Assembly (NCBI RefSeq): GCF_011065935.2
Contig: NZ_JAAMNH020000001.1
Span: forward strand, 455,001-519,000
Length of the DNA: 64,000 bases
Direction: 5' to 3'
Source of the DNA: Clostridium estertheticum
GTDB lineage: Bacteria; Bacillota; Clostridia; Clostridiales; Clostridiaceae
In this document: positions 18,829 through 26,650 of the stretch, piece by piece
Layout of the letters: every line of letters begins with the position of its first letter
Position numbering within the stretch: position 1 is the stretch's first letter
The notes under the pieces: generated by a model
Told to the model about the DNA's origin: nothing
What the model saw: only the letters and a program-made list of their open reading frames with translations
Database searches by the model: none
Position numbers and translations under genes: made by a program

Positions 18829-19084
18829 CTTCCCTGCTCTGTAGTATTACCATTATAATATTAATTAAAGACCGTTTATATATTATTGTACTATTTATAT
18901 TGAAATTTTTGTAGTGAAAAATAAATATATGTAGGATTTTTTTAAAAAACAGTGTAGAAACAAAGTAAAATGGCAAAAATAACATAAGAACTATTAATTT
19001 TGTAATAAAAAGTAGTGTTAAATTCTAATAGTGTGGTAAAATAAATAATATGAAATTTATGATGTTGGTGGAGGGGTGTAAACT

Positions 19085-19723
19085 GTGGAAAGAAAAAAGA
19101 ATATATCAATGGCAGTTATTAAAAGATTGCCTAAATACCATAGATACTTAAGAGAACTTTTAAAAAATGATGTAGATAGGATATCCTCAAAAGAATTAGG
19201 GGAAAAAATTGGGTTTACAGCATCTCAAATTAGACAAGACCTGAACTGTTTTGGAGATTTTGGACAACAGGGATACGGATATAATGTAAAAGAATTATTA
19301 AATGAAATAAGTGGAATACTTGGATTATCAAAAGAGTATAAGATGATAATAATAGGAGCTGGCAATATAGGGCAAGCTATTGCCAATTATACACGTTTTG
19401 AAAAGTTAGCATTTAATTTAGTAGGTATTTTTGATATTAACCCAAAGCTAATAGGACTCAAAATTAGAGATGTTGAAGTAAGTGACATAGATAAATTAGT
19501 GGAATTTCTTAAATCTACACCAATAGATATTGGTGTAATCTGTGTGTCTAAAAACAATGCGCAAGTAGTTGCTGATATGATGGTAACAAATGGGGTTAAG
19601 GGTATATGGAATTTTGCACCTGTGGATTTAGAGGTATCGGAAGAAATAATAGTGGAAAATGTACATTTAAGTGAAAGTCTTCTAACTCTTAGTTGCTTAA
19701 TGAATGACAGGACATATCCATAA
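19085..19723 (+). CDS. rex: Redox-sensing transcriptional repressor Rex
   Basis: 212-residue Rex with an N-terminal winged-helix domain (about 1-80, with SSKELGEKIGFTASQIRQDL recognition region split around residue 40) and a Rossmann NADH-binding domain starting at IIGAGNIGQAIANY near residue 90. Rex binds DNA at low NADH/NAD+ and releases when NADH rises. The start is a GTG after GGAGGGG. It is monocistronic, followed by a strong terminator. Two perfect Rex operators then precede crt, so its target is the neighbouring butyryl-CoA operon. Confidence 0.96.
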   Translation: MERKKNISMAVIKRLPKYHRYLRELLKNDVDRISSKELGEKIGFTASQIRQDLNCFGDFGQQGYGYNVKELLNEISGILGLSKEYKMIIIGAGNIGQAIANYTRFEKLAFNLVGIFDINPKLIGLKIRDVEVSDIDKLVEFLKSTPIDIGVICVSKNNAQVVADMMVTNGVKGIWNFAPVDLEVSEEIIVENVHLSESLLTLSCLMNDRTYP

Positions 19724-19824
19724 AATTATGGTGTAATACATAGCAAAATTAAAACTTAAAAAATACTGTTTTAAAATAAAAAAGTGATTTTTTATTGAAA
19801 TAAGTACCATAAAGATATATACTG

Positions 19825-19857
19825 TAGTTGAAGTAAAGTGCTTCAACTATTTTTTTT
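19825..19857 (+). terminator. Terminator of rex
   Basis: Perfect 9-bp stem TAGTTGAAG/CTTCAACTA with a 7-base loop followed by eight T residues. Confidence 0.92.
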
Positions 19858-19866
19858 GATTTTCAA

Positions 19867-19902
19867 TTGTTATATTATTAACAATTGTTATATTATTAAC
19901 AA
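19867..19902 (+). promoter_or_regulatory. Two tandem Rex operators before crt
   Basis: Two identical 18-base copies of TTGTTA-TATTAT-TAACAA lie head to tail with no spacer (19867-19884 and 19885-19902). Each is a perfect dyad matching the Rex consensus TTGTTA-N6-TAACAA. They lie 39 bases before the crt start and overlap the predicted -35. Confidence 0.88.
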
Positions 19903-19913
19903 ATGGTTAATAT
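19885..19913 (+). promoter_or_regulatory. Predicted crt operon promoter
   Basis: TTGTTA, a 17-base spacer and TAATAT form a plausible sigma-A promoter. The -35 is inside the second Rex operator, so Rex binding would block polymerase. Predicted, not proven. Confidence 0.6.
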
Positions 19914-19940
19914 GGATTAATTCGTAAGGAGTGGATTATT

Positions 19941-20720
19941 GTGGAATACAAAAATGTTGTTCTTCAAAAAGAAGACAGAGTTGCAGTTATTACAATTAGT
20001 AGACCCAAAGCTCTAAATGCATTAAACACAGAAACATTAAAAGAGCTAGAACTCGCAATTGATGAAATTGCTAGTGATGACCAAATTTACGCAGTGATTA
20101 TAACAGGAGAGGGAAAAGCTTTCGTTGCAGGAGCTGATATCTCAGAAATGAAAGATCTTGATGTAATGGGCGCTAGAAGATTTGGAAATTTAGGAAACAA
20201 AGTATTTAGAAAACTAGAAACTTTAGAAAAACCTATAATAGCAGCAGTAAACGGTTTTGCGCTAGGTGGAGGTTGTGAGCTTTCTATGGCTTGCGATATC
20301 AGAATAGCTTCAGCAAAAGCAAAATTTGGACAACCTGAGACCGGACTTGGAATTACACCTGGATTTGGAGGTACTCAAAGACTAGCTAGACTTGTAGGTA
20401 TGGGTATGGCTAAACAATTATTATTTACTGCGGAAATTATCAATGCAGAGGAAGCCTTAAGAATAGGGCTTGTTAATAAGGTAGTAGAACCTGAAAATTT
20501 AATTGAAGAAGCAAAACTATTAGCTAAGAAAATTGCAAGCAACGCACCTATAGCTGTTAAATTGTGTAAAACAGCAATTAATAGGGGTATGCAAATGGAT
20601 ATAGATACAGCTTTAATTTATGAAGCTGAGATTTTCGGAGAATGTTTCGCGACTGAAGACCAAAAAAGTGGAATGATAGCATTTCTTGAAAAATCAGAAA
20701 AATGCTTTAAAAATAAATAA
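19941..20720 (+). CDS. crt: Crotonase (3-hydroxybutyryl-CoA dehydratase)
   Basis: 259-residue enoyl-CoA hydratase that interconverts 3-hydroxybutyryl-CoA and crotonyl-CoA. The oxyanion-hole segments GKAFVAGADI and GFALGGGCEL and the catalytic glutamates in the QPETGLGITPGFGG region are present. The start is a GTG nine bases after AAGGAG. It is first in the crt-bcd-etfB-etfA cluster and sits just behind two Rex operators. A hairpin separates it from bcd. Confidence 0.96.
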   Translation: MEYKNVVLQKEDRVAVITISRPKALNALNTETLKELELAIDEIASDDQIYAVIITGEGKAFVAGADISEMKDLDVMGARRFGNLGNKVFRKLETLEKPIIAAVNGFALGGGCELSMACDIRIASAKAKFGQPETGLGITPGFGGTQRLARLVGMGMAKQLLFTAEIINAEEALRIGLVNKVVEPENLIEEAKLLAKKIASNAPIAVKLCKTAINRGMQMDIDTALIYEAEIFGECFATEDQKSGMIAFLEKSEKCFKNK

Positions 20721-20742
20721 ATATAATTTTCTATAAAAACAA

Positions 20743-20770
20743 GAGAAAGTTAACAATTGTTATCTTTCTC
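20743..20770 (+). promoter_or_regulatory. crt-bcd intercistronic hairpin with Rex-like half sites
   Basis: GAGAAAG pairs with CTTTCTC, then after one mismatch TAACAA pairs with TTGTTA at the apex. There is no T run after it, so it is more likely an RNA processing or stability element than a terminator. The apex contains inverted Rex half sites in the wrong spacing. Confidence 0.6.
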
Positions 20771-20794
20771 AGAGAATAGCGAGGAGGAAGATTT

Positions 20795-21934
20795 ATGGAT
20801 TTTTCATTGACAAAACAACAAGAATTTGTAAAACAAATGGTAAGGGAATTTACAATAAATGAAGTTGAACCAATAGCTGCGGAAATTGATAGAACAGAAA
20901 GATTCCCTACAGAAACTGTAGAGAAAATGGCTAGATATAATATGCTTGGTATTCCAATTTCTACTGAATTTGGTGGAGCTGGCGGAGACAATTTATCTTA
21001 CGCTATTGCTGTTGAAGAACTATCAAAAGCATGTGGAACTACGGGAGTTATACTTTCAGCCCATACTTCATTATGTGCTGGCCCAATAGATATGTTTGGA
21101 ACATTAGAGCAAAAGAACAAATACTTAATTCCACTTGCAAAAGGTGAAAAATTAGGTGCTTTTGGATTAACTGAACCTAATGCAGGAACAGATGCGTCTG
21201 AGCAACAAACTACAGCAATTTTAGACGGAGATAATTATATATTAAATGGTTCAAAAATATTTATCACTAATGCTGCAGTAGCAGATTTATTTATAGTCTT
21301 TGCTATGACTGATAAGAGCAAAGGAACAAAAGGAATTACTGCTTTCATAGTTGAAAAAGAGTTTCCTGGATTCTCAATTGGTAAATTAGAAGATAAATTA
21401 GGAATAAGAGCATCTTCAACTGGTGAGCTTATATTTGAAAACTGTATAGTTCCAAAAGAAAATATGCTGGGAAAAGAAGGAAGAGGATTTGGTATAGCAA
21501 TGAAAACTCTTGACGGAGGAAGAATTGGTATAGCAGCTCAAGCACTAGGAATTGCAGAAGGTGCACTAGAAGCAGCAGCTAAATACATGAAAGAAAGAAA
21601 ACAATTTGGGAAACCATTATCAGCATTCCAAGGACTTCAATGGATGATGGCAGAACTAGATGTTAAAGTTGAAGCTTCAAAACTTTTAGTATATAAGGCA
21701 GCATGGAACAAGGATAATGGTCTTCCATATAGTGTAGAAGCTGCTAGAGCAAAATTATATGCATCAGAAACAGCTATGGAAGTTACAACTAAAGCTGTTC
21801 AAATCTTCGGTGGATATGGATATACAAAAGAATACCCAGTAGAAAGAATGATGAGAGATGCTAAGATAACTGAGATTTATGAAGGAACTTCACAAGTTCA
21901 AAAAATGGTTATCGCTGGAAACTTATTAAAGTAG
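20795..21934 (+). CDS. bcd: Butyryl-CoA dehydrogenase
   Basis: 379-residue FAD-dependent acyl-CoA dehydrogenase reducing crotonyl-CoA to butyryl-CoA. AFGLTEPNAGTDAS is the acyl-CoA dehydrogenase signature 1 region, and the catalytic glutamate lies in the C-terminal ITEIYEGTSQVQK segment. The ATG follows GAGGAGGA. The partners etfB and etfA follow at once, so it probably forms the electron-bifurcating Bcd/EtfAB complex that couples crotonyl-CoA reduction to ferredoxin reduction with NADH. It takes crotonyl-CoA from both the acetyl-CoA route and the lysine route in this window. Confidence 0.96.
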   Translation: MDFSLTKQQEFVKQMVREFTINEVEPIAAEIDRTERFPTETVEKMARYNMLGIPISTEFGGAGGDNLSYAIAVEELSKACGTTGVILSAHTSLCAGPIDMFGTLEQKNKYLIPLAKGEKLGAFGLTEPNAGTDASEQQTTAILDGDNYILNGSKIFITNAAVADLFIVFAMTDKSKGTKGITAFIVEKEFPGFSIGKLEDKLGIRASSTGELIFENCIVPKENMLGKEGRGFGIAMKTLDGGRIGIAAQALGIAEGALEAAAKYMKERKQFGKPLSAFQGLQWMMAELDVKVEASKLLVYKAAWNKDNGLPYSVEAARAKLYASETAMEVTTKAVQIFGGYGYTKEYPVERMMRDAKITEIYEGTSQVQKMVIAGNLLK

Positions 21935-21948
21935 GAGGGGTTTAAGAA

Positions 21949-22731
21949 ATGAATATAGTTGTATGTTTAAAACAAGTTCCAGATACAAATGAAGTTAAAA
22001 TAGATCCAAAGACAGGAACCCTTATAAGAGAAGGAGTTCCATCCATTATAAATCCAGATGATAAAAATGCACTAGAAGAAGCATTAAGATTAAAAGATAG
22101 CAATGGTGCCCATATAACAGTTATAAGTATGGGACCACCACAAGCAGAAAAAGCACTAAGAGAAGCACTAGCTATGGGAGCGGACGCCGCAATATTAGTA
22201 TCTGACAGAGCCTTTGCAGGAGCAGATACATTAGCTACATCTCATGCCCTGGCAGCAACTTTAAGAAAATTAGACTACGACATTGTTTTTGCAGGTAGAC
22301 AAGCTATAGATGGAGATACAGCGCAAGTTGGTCCAGAAATAGCAGAACACTTAGGTCTTCCACAAATAACTTACGTTGAAAAAGTTGAAGTAATTAAGGG
22401 TGGATTAAAAGTTAGAAAAGCTTGGGAAGATGGATATGAAGACATAGAAGTAAAATCTCCAGTTCTTTTAACAGCTATAAAAGAATTAAATCAGCCAAGA
22501 TATATGAACATAAAAAACATTTTTGATATGTACCAAAATAAAGAAGTTAAAGTTTGGAATGCAGACAATATTGATGCAGACAAAGCTCTTCTAGGTCTAA
22601 GCGGTTCACCAACAAAGGTTAAAAAGTCTATGACTAAAGAACCTAAAGGAAATGGAGAACTTGTAAAGTTACCACCTAAAGAAGCAGCTCAATATGTAGT
22701 TTCAAAATTAAAAGAAAACCACTTTATTTAA
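21949..22731 (+). CDS. etfB: Electron transfer flavoprotein, beta subunit
   Basis: 260-residue EtfB starting MNIVVCLKQVPDTNEVKIDP, with the GRQAIDGDTAQVGPE and LPQITYVEK segments conserved in clostridial bifurcating Etf. It pairs with EtfA to pass electrons from NADH to Bcd and ferredoxin. It starts 14 bases after bcd behind a GGAGGGG site and is followed 14 bases later by etfA. Confidence 0.95.
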   Translation: MNIVVCLKQVPDTNEVKIDPKTGTLIREGVPSIINPDDKNALEEALRLKDSNGAHITVISMGPPQAEKALREALAMGADAAILVSDRAFAGADTLATSHALAATLRKLDYDIVFAGRQAIDGDTAQVGPEIAEHLGLPQITYVEKVEVIKGGLKVRKAWEDGYEDIEVKSPVLLTAIKELNQPRYMNIKNIFDMYQNKEVKVWNADNIDADKALLGLSGSPTKVKKSMTKEPKGNGELVKLPPKEAAQYVVSKLKENHFI

Positions 22732-22745
22732 GGAGGGATCAAGCA

Positions 22746-23756
22746 ATGAATATAGAAGATTATAAAGGAGTCTGGGTCTTTGCTGAGCAAAGAGACGGAG
22801 AACTTCAAAAGGTATCACTTGAAATTTTAGGTAAGGGACGTGAAATAGCTAATAAATTAGGCGAAGAGTTAACAGCTGTAGTGCTTGGAGACAAAACAGA
22901 TGCTATGGTTCGCGAACTCGTAGCTTATGGCGCTGATAAAGTAATAGTAGCTGAGAGTCCATTACTCGGCCACTTTTCAACTGATGCCTATGCAAAAGTT
23001 ATTTGTGAACTAGCCAGCGAGCGAAAACCAGAAATAATTTTTATCGGAGCAAGTTATTTAGGAAGAGATTTAGGACCAAGAGTATCAGCAAGACTTGCAA
23101 CAGGACTTACAGCTGATTGTACTTCTTTAGATATAGATACAGAAACTAAAAATCTACTTATGACAAGACCAGCATTTGGAGGAAACCTAATGGCTACTAT
23201 AGTTTGTGGAGATCATAGGCCACAAATGGCTACTATTAGACCAGGAGTTTTTGAAAAATTAGCTAAAGATAAAAATAGAACCTGCATTATTGAAAAGGTT
23301 ACTGTAAACCTAACAGAAGCTGATATCAGAACTAAAACTTTAGAAGTTGTAAAACTTGCTAAAGATATAGCAGATATCGGAGAAGCTAACATCATCGTAT
23401 CTGGTGGTCGTGGAGTTGGATCTAAAGAAAACTTCGCACTACTCGAAACTCTAGCATCTAGCCTTGGCGGAGTTGTTGGAGGATCTAGAGCAGCAGTTGA
23501 AAATGGTTGGGTAGATAAATCACTTCAAGTTGGACAAACAGGGAAAACAGTTAGACCAACTGTATATATAGCTTGTGGTATATCAGGGGCAATTCAGCAT
23601 TTAGCTGGTATGCAAGAATCTGATTTTATAATAGCTATAAACAAAGATGCAACAGCACCTATCATGAAAGTTGCAGATATTGCAATAGCTGGGGATTACA
23701 CAAAGGTACTTCCAGAAATGGTAGCTCAAATCAATGCATTAAACGAAGATAAATAA
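22746..23756 (+). CDS. etfA: Electron transfer flavoprotein, alpha subunit
   Basis: 336-residue EtfA. The C-terminal FAD domain shows SGGRGVGSKENF, GGSRAAVENGW, QVGQTGKTV and ACGISGAIQH, the usual FAD contacts. The N-terminal domain binds the beta subunit. An AAGGAGGG site precedes the ATG. It is the last gene before a strong hairpin, so the crt operon may end here, with hbd either read through or transcribed separately. Confidence 0.96.
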   Translation: MNIEDYKGVWVFAEQRDGELQKVSLEILGKGREIANKLGEELTAVVLGDKTDAMVRELVAYGADKVIVAESPLLGHFSTDAYAKVICELASERKPEIIFIGASYLGRDLGPRVSARLATGLTADCTSLDIDTETKNLLMTRPAFGGNLMATIVCGDHRPQMATIRPGVFEKLAKDKNRTCIIEKVTVNLTEADIRTKTLEVVKLAKDIADIGEANIIVSGGRGVGSKENFALLETLASSLGGVVGGSRAAVENGWVDKSLQVGQTGKTVRPTVYIACGISGAIQHLAGMQESDFIIAINKDATAPIMKVADIAIAGDYTKVLPEMVAQINALNEDK

Positions 23757-23785
23757 TTCAATTTAAAATAGATTTAATTAAAGTG

Positions 23786-23826
23786 AACTTGCTCTAATGC
23801 TAAAATTTAGTATTAGAGTAAGTTTT
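23786..23826 (+). terminator. Terminator between etfA and hbd
   Basis: A 19-bp stem with a few G-T pairs (AACTTGCTCTAATGCTAAA against its 3' partner) is followed by TTT. The T run is short, so partial read-through to hbd is possible. Confidence 0.7.
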
Positions 23827-23882
23827 AAAAATAGATACTACTTTTATTTTCAAACAAACTAAAATTCGAGGAGTGTGTTATT

Positions 23883-24731
23883 ATGGAAAAGATTTTTGTA
23901 CTTGGAGCTGGAACTATGGGAGCAGGTATTGTTCAAACATTTGCAGCTAAGGGATATGAAGTAATAATGAGAGATATCAAAGATGAATTTGTAGATAAAG
24001 GACTTGCTGGAATCAAAAAGAATTTAGAAAGATTAGTTAGCAAGGAAAAAATGACAGTAGAAAAAATGGAAGAAATACTTTCAAGAATTACAGGAACTAC
24101 TGATATGGGTTTAGCATCAGATTGTGATTTAGTAGTTGAAGCTGCTGTTGAAAACATGGAAATTAAGAAACAAATTTTCGCAGAGCTCGGTACAATCTGT
24201 AAACCAGAAACTATTTTAGCATCAAATACATCTTCACTTTCTATAACAGAAGTAGGAACTGCTACAAATAGACCTGACAAAGTTATAGGAATGCATTTCT
24301 TTAATCCAGCTCCAATGATGAAGCTTGTAGAAATAATTAAAGGAATGGCTACATCAACTGAAACTTTCGATGCAGTTAAAGAAGTAGCTATAGCTATTGG
24401 AAAAGACCCTGTACAAGTTGAAGAGGCACCAGGATTTGTGGTAAACAGAATACTAATACCAATGGTCAATGAAGCTGTAGGCATACTTGCAGAAGGTATT
24501 GCAACTGCAGAAGATATCGATAAAGCAATGATGCTAGGAGCTAATCACCCAATGGGACCATTAGCACTTGGAGACCTTATAGGACTTGACGTATGTCTTG
24601 CTATAATGGATGTTTTATATAAAGAAACTGGAGACTCTAAGTACAGGGCTCATAGCCTTTTAAGAAAATATGTTAGAGGTGGATTCTTAGGAAGAAAAAC
24701 TAAAAGTGGATTCTTTAATTATACAAGATAA
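23883..24731 (+). CDS. hbd: 3-hydroxybutyryl-CoA dehydrogenase
   Basis: 282-residue NAD(P)-dependent dehydrogenase that reduces acetoacetyl-CoA to 3-hydroxybutyryl-CoA. The dinucleotide loop is GAGTMGAGIVQ at residues 7-17. The catalytic His region GMHFFNPAPMMKLVE and the C-terminal helical dimerisation domain are intact. The ATG follows GAGGAG. It comes after a hairpin behind etfA, and the usual thiolase gene is not beside it. It works in the acetyl-CoA to butyrate route shared with crt and bcd. Confidence 0.96.
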   Translation: MEKIFVLGAGTMGAGIVQTFAAKGYEVIMRDIKDEFVDKGLAGIKKNLERLVSKEKMTVEKMEEILSRITGTTDMGLASDCDLVVEAAVENMEIKKQIFAELGTICKPETILASNTSSLSITEVGTATNRPDKVIGMHFFNPAPMMKLVEIIKGMATSTETFDAVKEVAIAIGKDPVQVEEAPGFVVNRILIPMVNEAVGILAEGIATAEDIDKAMMLGANHPMGPLALGDLIGLDVCLAIMDVLYKETGDSKYRAHSLLRKYVRGGFLGRKTKSGFFNYTR

Positions 24732-24751
24732 GATCATATTTTGAAGGATGA

Positions 24752-24806
24752 ATTTAGAGAGTATTATAACTTATAATGAGTTGTAATGCTCTCTAAATAT
24801 TGTTTT
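24752..24806 (+). terminator. Terminator of hbd
   Basis: An 18-bp stem (ATTTAGAGAG paired with CTCTCTAAAT plus further A-T and G-T pairs) with an 11-base loop. It is followed by ATATTGTTTT. Confidence 0.75.
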
Positions 24807-24842
24807 ATATAAATAAGATTAACAATTAAATGGTTACTTGCA

Positions 24843-24867
24843 TTGTTAAAGATATATCGTTAACGAT
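24843..24867 (+). promoter_or_regulatory. Degenerate Rex-like site and 12-bp palindrome before the adh gene
   Basis: TTGTTAA and TTAACGA face each other but are 10 bases apart rather than 4. The right part is a perfect palindrome ATCGTTAACGAT (24856-24867). It could be a weak Rex operator or the site of another regulator. Confidence 0.4.
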
Positions 24868-24942
24868 GTCTTGGGAAAAATATAAAGTTGCTAAGTAAAT
24901 ATATAGATAAATACTATTATATTAAAAATGGAGGGGTATATA

Positions 24943-26109
24943 ATGAACAGATTTACGCTACCAAGAGACATTTATTTTGGAGAAAATTCATTAGAAGTTT
25001 TGAAAACTATAAAGGGTAAAAAAGCAGTAATAGTTACTGGTGGAAGCTCTATGAAAAAATTCGGATTCTTAGATAAGGTTGAAGCTTATTTAAAAGAAGC
25101 AGGAATTGAAGTTAAGCATATTACTGGAGTAGAACCAGATCCATCAGTAGAAACGGTAATGAATGGTGCAGCAGTAATGAGAGAATTTCAGCCAGACTTA
25201 ATAGTATCAATCGGTGGGGGTTCACCAATAGATGCAGCAAAGGCTATGTGGATTTTCTATGAATATCCAGAATTTACTTTTGAACAAGCGGTTATACCCT
25301 TTGGTCTTCCAGAGCTAAGACAAAAAGCTAAATTTATAGCTATACCATCAACTAGTGGAACAGCAACTGAGGTTACAGCATTTTCAGTAATTACTGACTA
25401 TAAAGCAAAAATAAAATATCCACTAGCAGATTTCAACTTAACACCAGATATAGCAATAGTTGATCCTGCACTTGCTCAAACAATGCCACCTATGTTAGTA
25501 GCACATACAGGCATGGATGCATTAACTCATGCAATTGAAGCTTATGTAGCAGGACTTCATTCAAGTTTTTCAGACCCACTTGCAATGCAAGCTATAACTA
25601 TGATTAAAGAAAATTTATTAAAGTCCTTTGAAGGAAATGATGAAGCAAGAAATGAAATGCATATTGCGCAATGCTTAGCTGGAATGGCATTTTCAAATGC
25701 ACTACTAGGAATTGCTCATAGTATGGCACATAAAACAGGAGCTGTATTACATATTCCTCATGGCCTCGCAAACGCAATATTCCTCCCATATGTTATAGAT
25801 TTTAATAAAAAAGCTTGTGGAGATAGATATGCTACAATAGCAAGAAACTTAAATTTAAGTGGAAAATCGCAAGATGAATTAATAGATTCATTAACTAATA
25901 TGATAAGAGATTTAAATAAAGTTATGAATATCCCCTGTTCTTTAGCTGAATATGGAATAACTAAAGAAGAATTTGAAGCAAATGTAGATTTTATGGCTGA
26001 AAATGCTATAAAAGATGCATGCACAGGATCTAACCCAAGATCAATAAATGTTGATGAAATGAAAAAAGTGTTTACATGCACATTTACAGGAGAAAAAGTT
26101 AATTTTTAA
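24943..26109 (+). CDS. Iron-containing alcohol dehydrogenase
   Basis: 388-residue group III (iron) alcohol dehydrogenase. The NAD(P)-binding GGGSPIDAAKAMW stretch lies near residue 95, and the metal region GIAHSMAHKTGAVLHIPHG near residue 260 contains conserved histidines. The likely substrate is butanol/butyraldehyde or ethanol/acetaldehyde, using reducing equivalents; a 1,3-propanediol or lactaldehyde role cannot be excluded. The ATG at 24943 is chosen because GGAGGGG precedes it; the upstream in-frame ATG at 24928 contains that site. It is monocistronic, after a Rex-like site. Confidence 0.9.
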   Translation: MNRFTLPRDIYFGENSLEVLKTIKGKKAVIVTGGSSMKKFGFLDKVEAYLKEAGIEVKHITGVEPDPSVETVMNGAAVMREFQPDLIVSIGGGSPIDAAKAMWIFYEYPEFTFEQAVIPFGLPELRQKAKFIAIPSTSGTATEVTAFSVITDYKAKIKYPLADFNLTPDIAIVDPALAQTMPPMLVAHTGMDALTHAIEAYVAGLHSSFSDPLAMQAITMIKENLLKSFEGNDEARNEMHIAQCLAGMAFSNALLGIAHSMAHKTGAVLHIPHGLANAIFLPYVIDFNKKACGDRYATIARNLNLSGKSQDELIDSLTNMIRDLNKVMNIPCSLAEYGITKEEFEANVDFMAENAIKDACTGSNPRSINVDEMKKVFTCTFTGEKVNF

Positions 26110-26141
26110 CCGCAGGTGACTATTAAAATATGGAGTTTATG

Positions 26142-26170
26142 TTGACTATAGCTCTAGAAAGATTTAAAAT
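26142..26170 (+). promoter_or_regulatory. Promoter of the glycine riboswitch transcript
   Basis: TTGACT, a 17-base spacer and TAAAAT form a strong sigma-A promoter. It would start RNA near 26177, just ahead of the first aptamer. Confidence 0.75.
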
Positions 26171-26189
26171 ATAAATGTAATTTAATATT

Positions 26190-26394
26190 GGTGGATGATA
26201 ATTGTTGGAGATATCCCATATACTTTGGGGTAACCGAAGAAGAAATGAGTAAATTTTGCTAGGAATTACTCAGAAGCTTTCAGGTTGAGTACAATAATTG
26301 GACATGTTCCTGGAGAGATCCATTAAAATGGGCATCGAAGAAGAAACTCAAATAGGTTAATATTTTGAGGAAACTTTCAGATAAAAGGACAGGT
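26190..26394 (+). ncRNA. Tandem glycine riboswitch (gcvT type)
   Basis: Two aptamer-like units follow each other. The second (about 26303-26394) has the conserved CTGGAGAGA, ATCGAAGAAGAAAC and CTTTCAGATAAAAGGACAG blocks of the glycine riboswitch. The first (about 26190-26300) has TTGGAGATA, AACCGAAGAAGAAA and CTTTCAGG, but its AAAAGGAC core is replaced by TGAGTAC. The blocks are in the same order and spacing as in the V. cholerae VCI-II RNA known from the literature. No glycine cleavage, glycine reductase or transporter gene follows; the next gene is nfnA, 250 bases away. Confidence 0.8.
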
Positions 26395-26440
26395 AGTGAG
26401 TAGCATTAGTGTTCCTATGCTCTTTACTGCCTGTCTATTT
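26388..26440 (+). terminator. Riboswitch expression platform terminator
   Basis: GACAGG with the following bases pairs with the TGCTCTTTACTGCCTGTC strand and ends in TATTTAATTT. The 5' arm reuses GGAC from the second aptamer, so aptamer folding and terminator formation exclude each other. That predicts glycine-induced read-through. Confidence 0.7.
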
Positions 26441-26650
26441 AATTTAGGTATGCAGAAAGAAATATCAATTCAATGAATCCTGAAATCGTTTTACTAATAA
26501 ATATGTTATGAAAAATGGATGTTAAGCCATAGACTTTAACTCTTTGTGGTAAAATAAAGTTATACTGAGCATTATATATTTACAATAATTGTGTTTTTAA
26601 TGTACTTACTATAAATAGACAAAATCATAGATGAACATGGAGGAAGAAAA
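26441..26650 (+). other. Leader between glycine riboswitch and nfnA
   Basis: 210 bases with only very short reading frames (8 and 12 codons) and no clear promoter with good -35 and -10 spacing. If no promoter is present here, nfnAB would depend on riboswitch read-through or a weak start. Confidence 0.5.

Noticed and set aside
26441..26650. Short frames of 8 and 12 codons after the glycine riboswitch as a regulated peptide
   Set aside because: Neither has a ribosome binding site, and their length is what chance gives.
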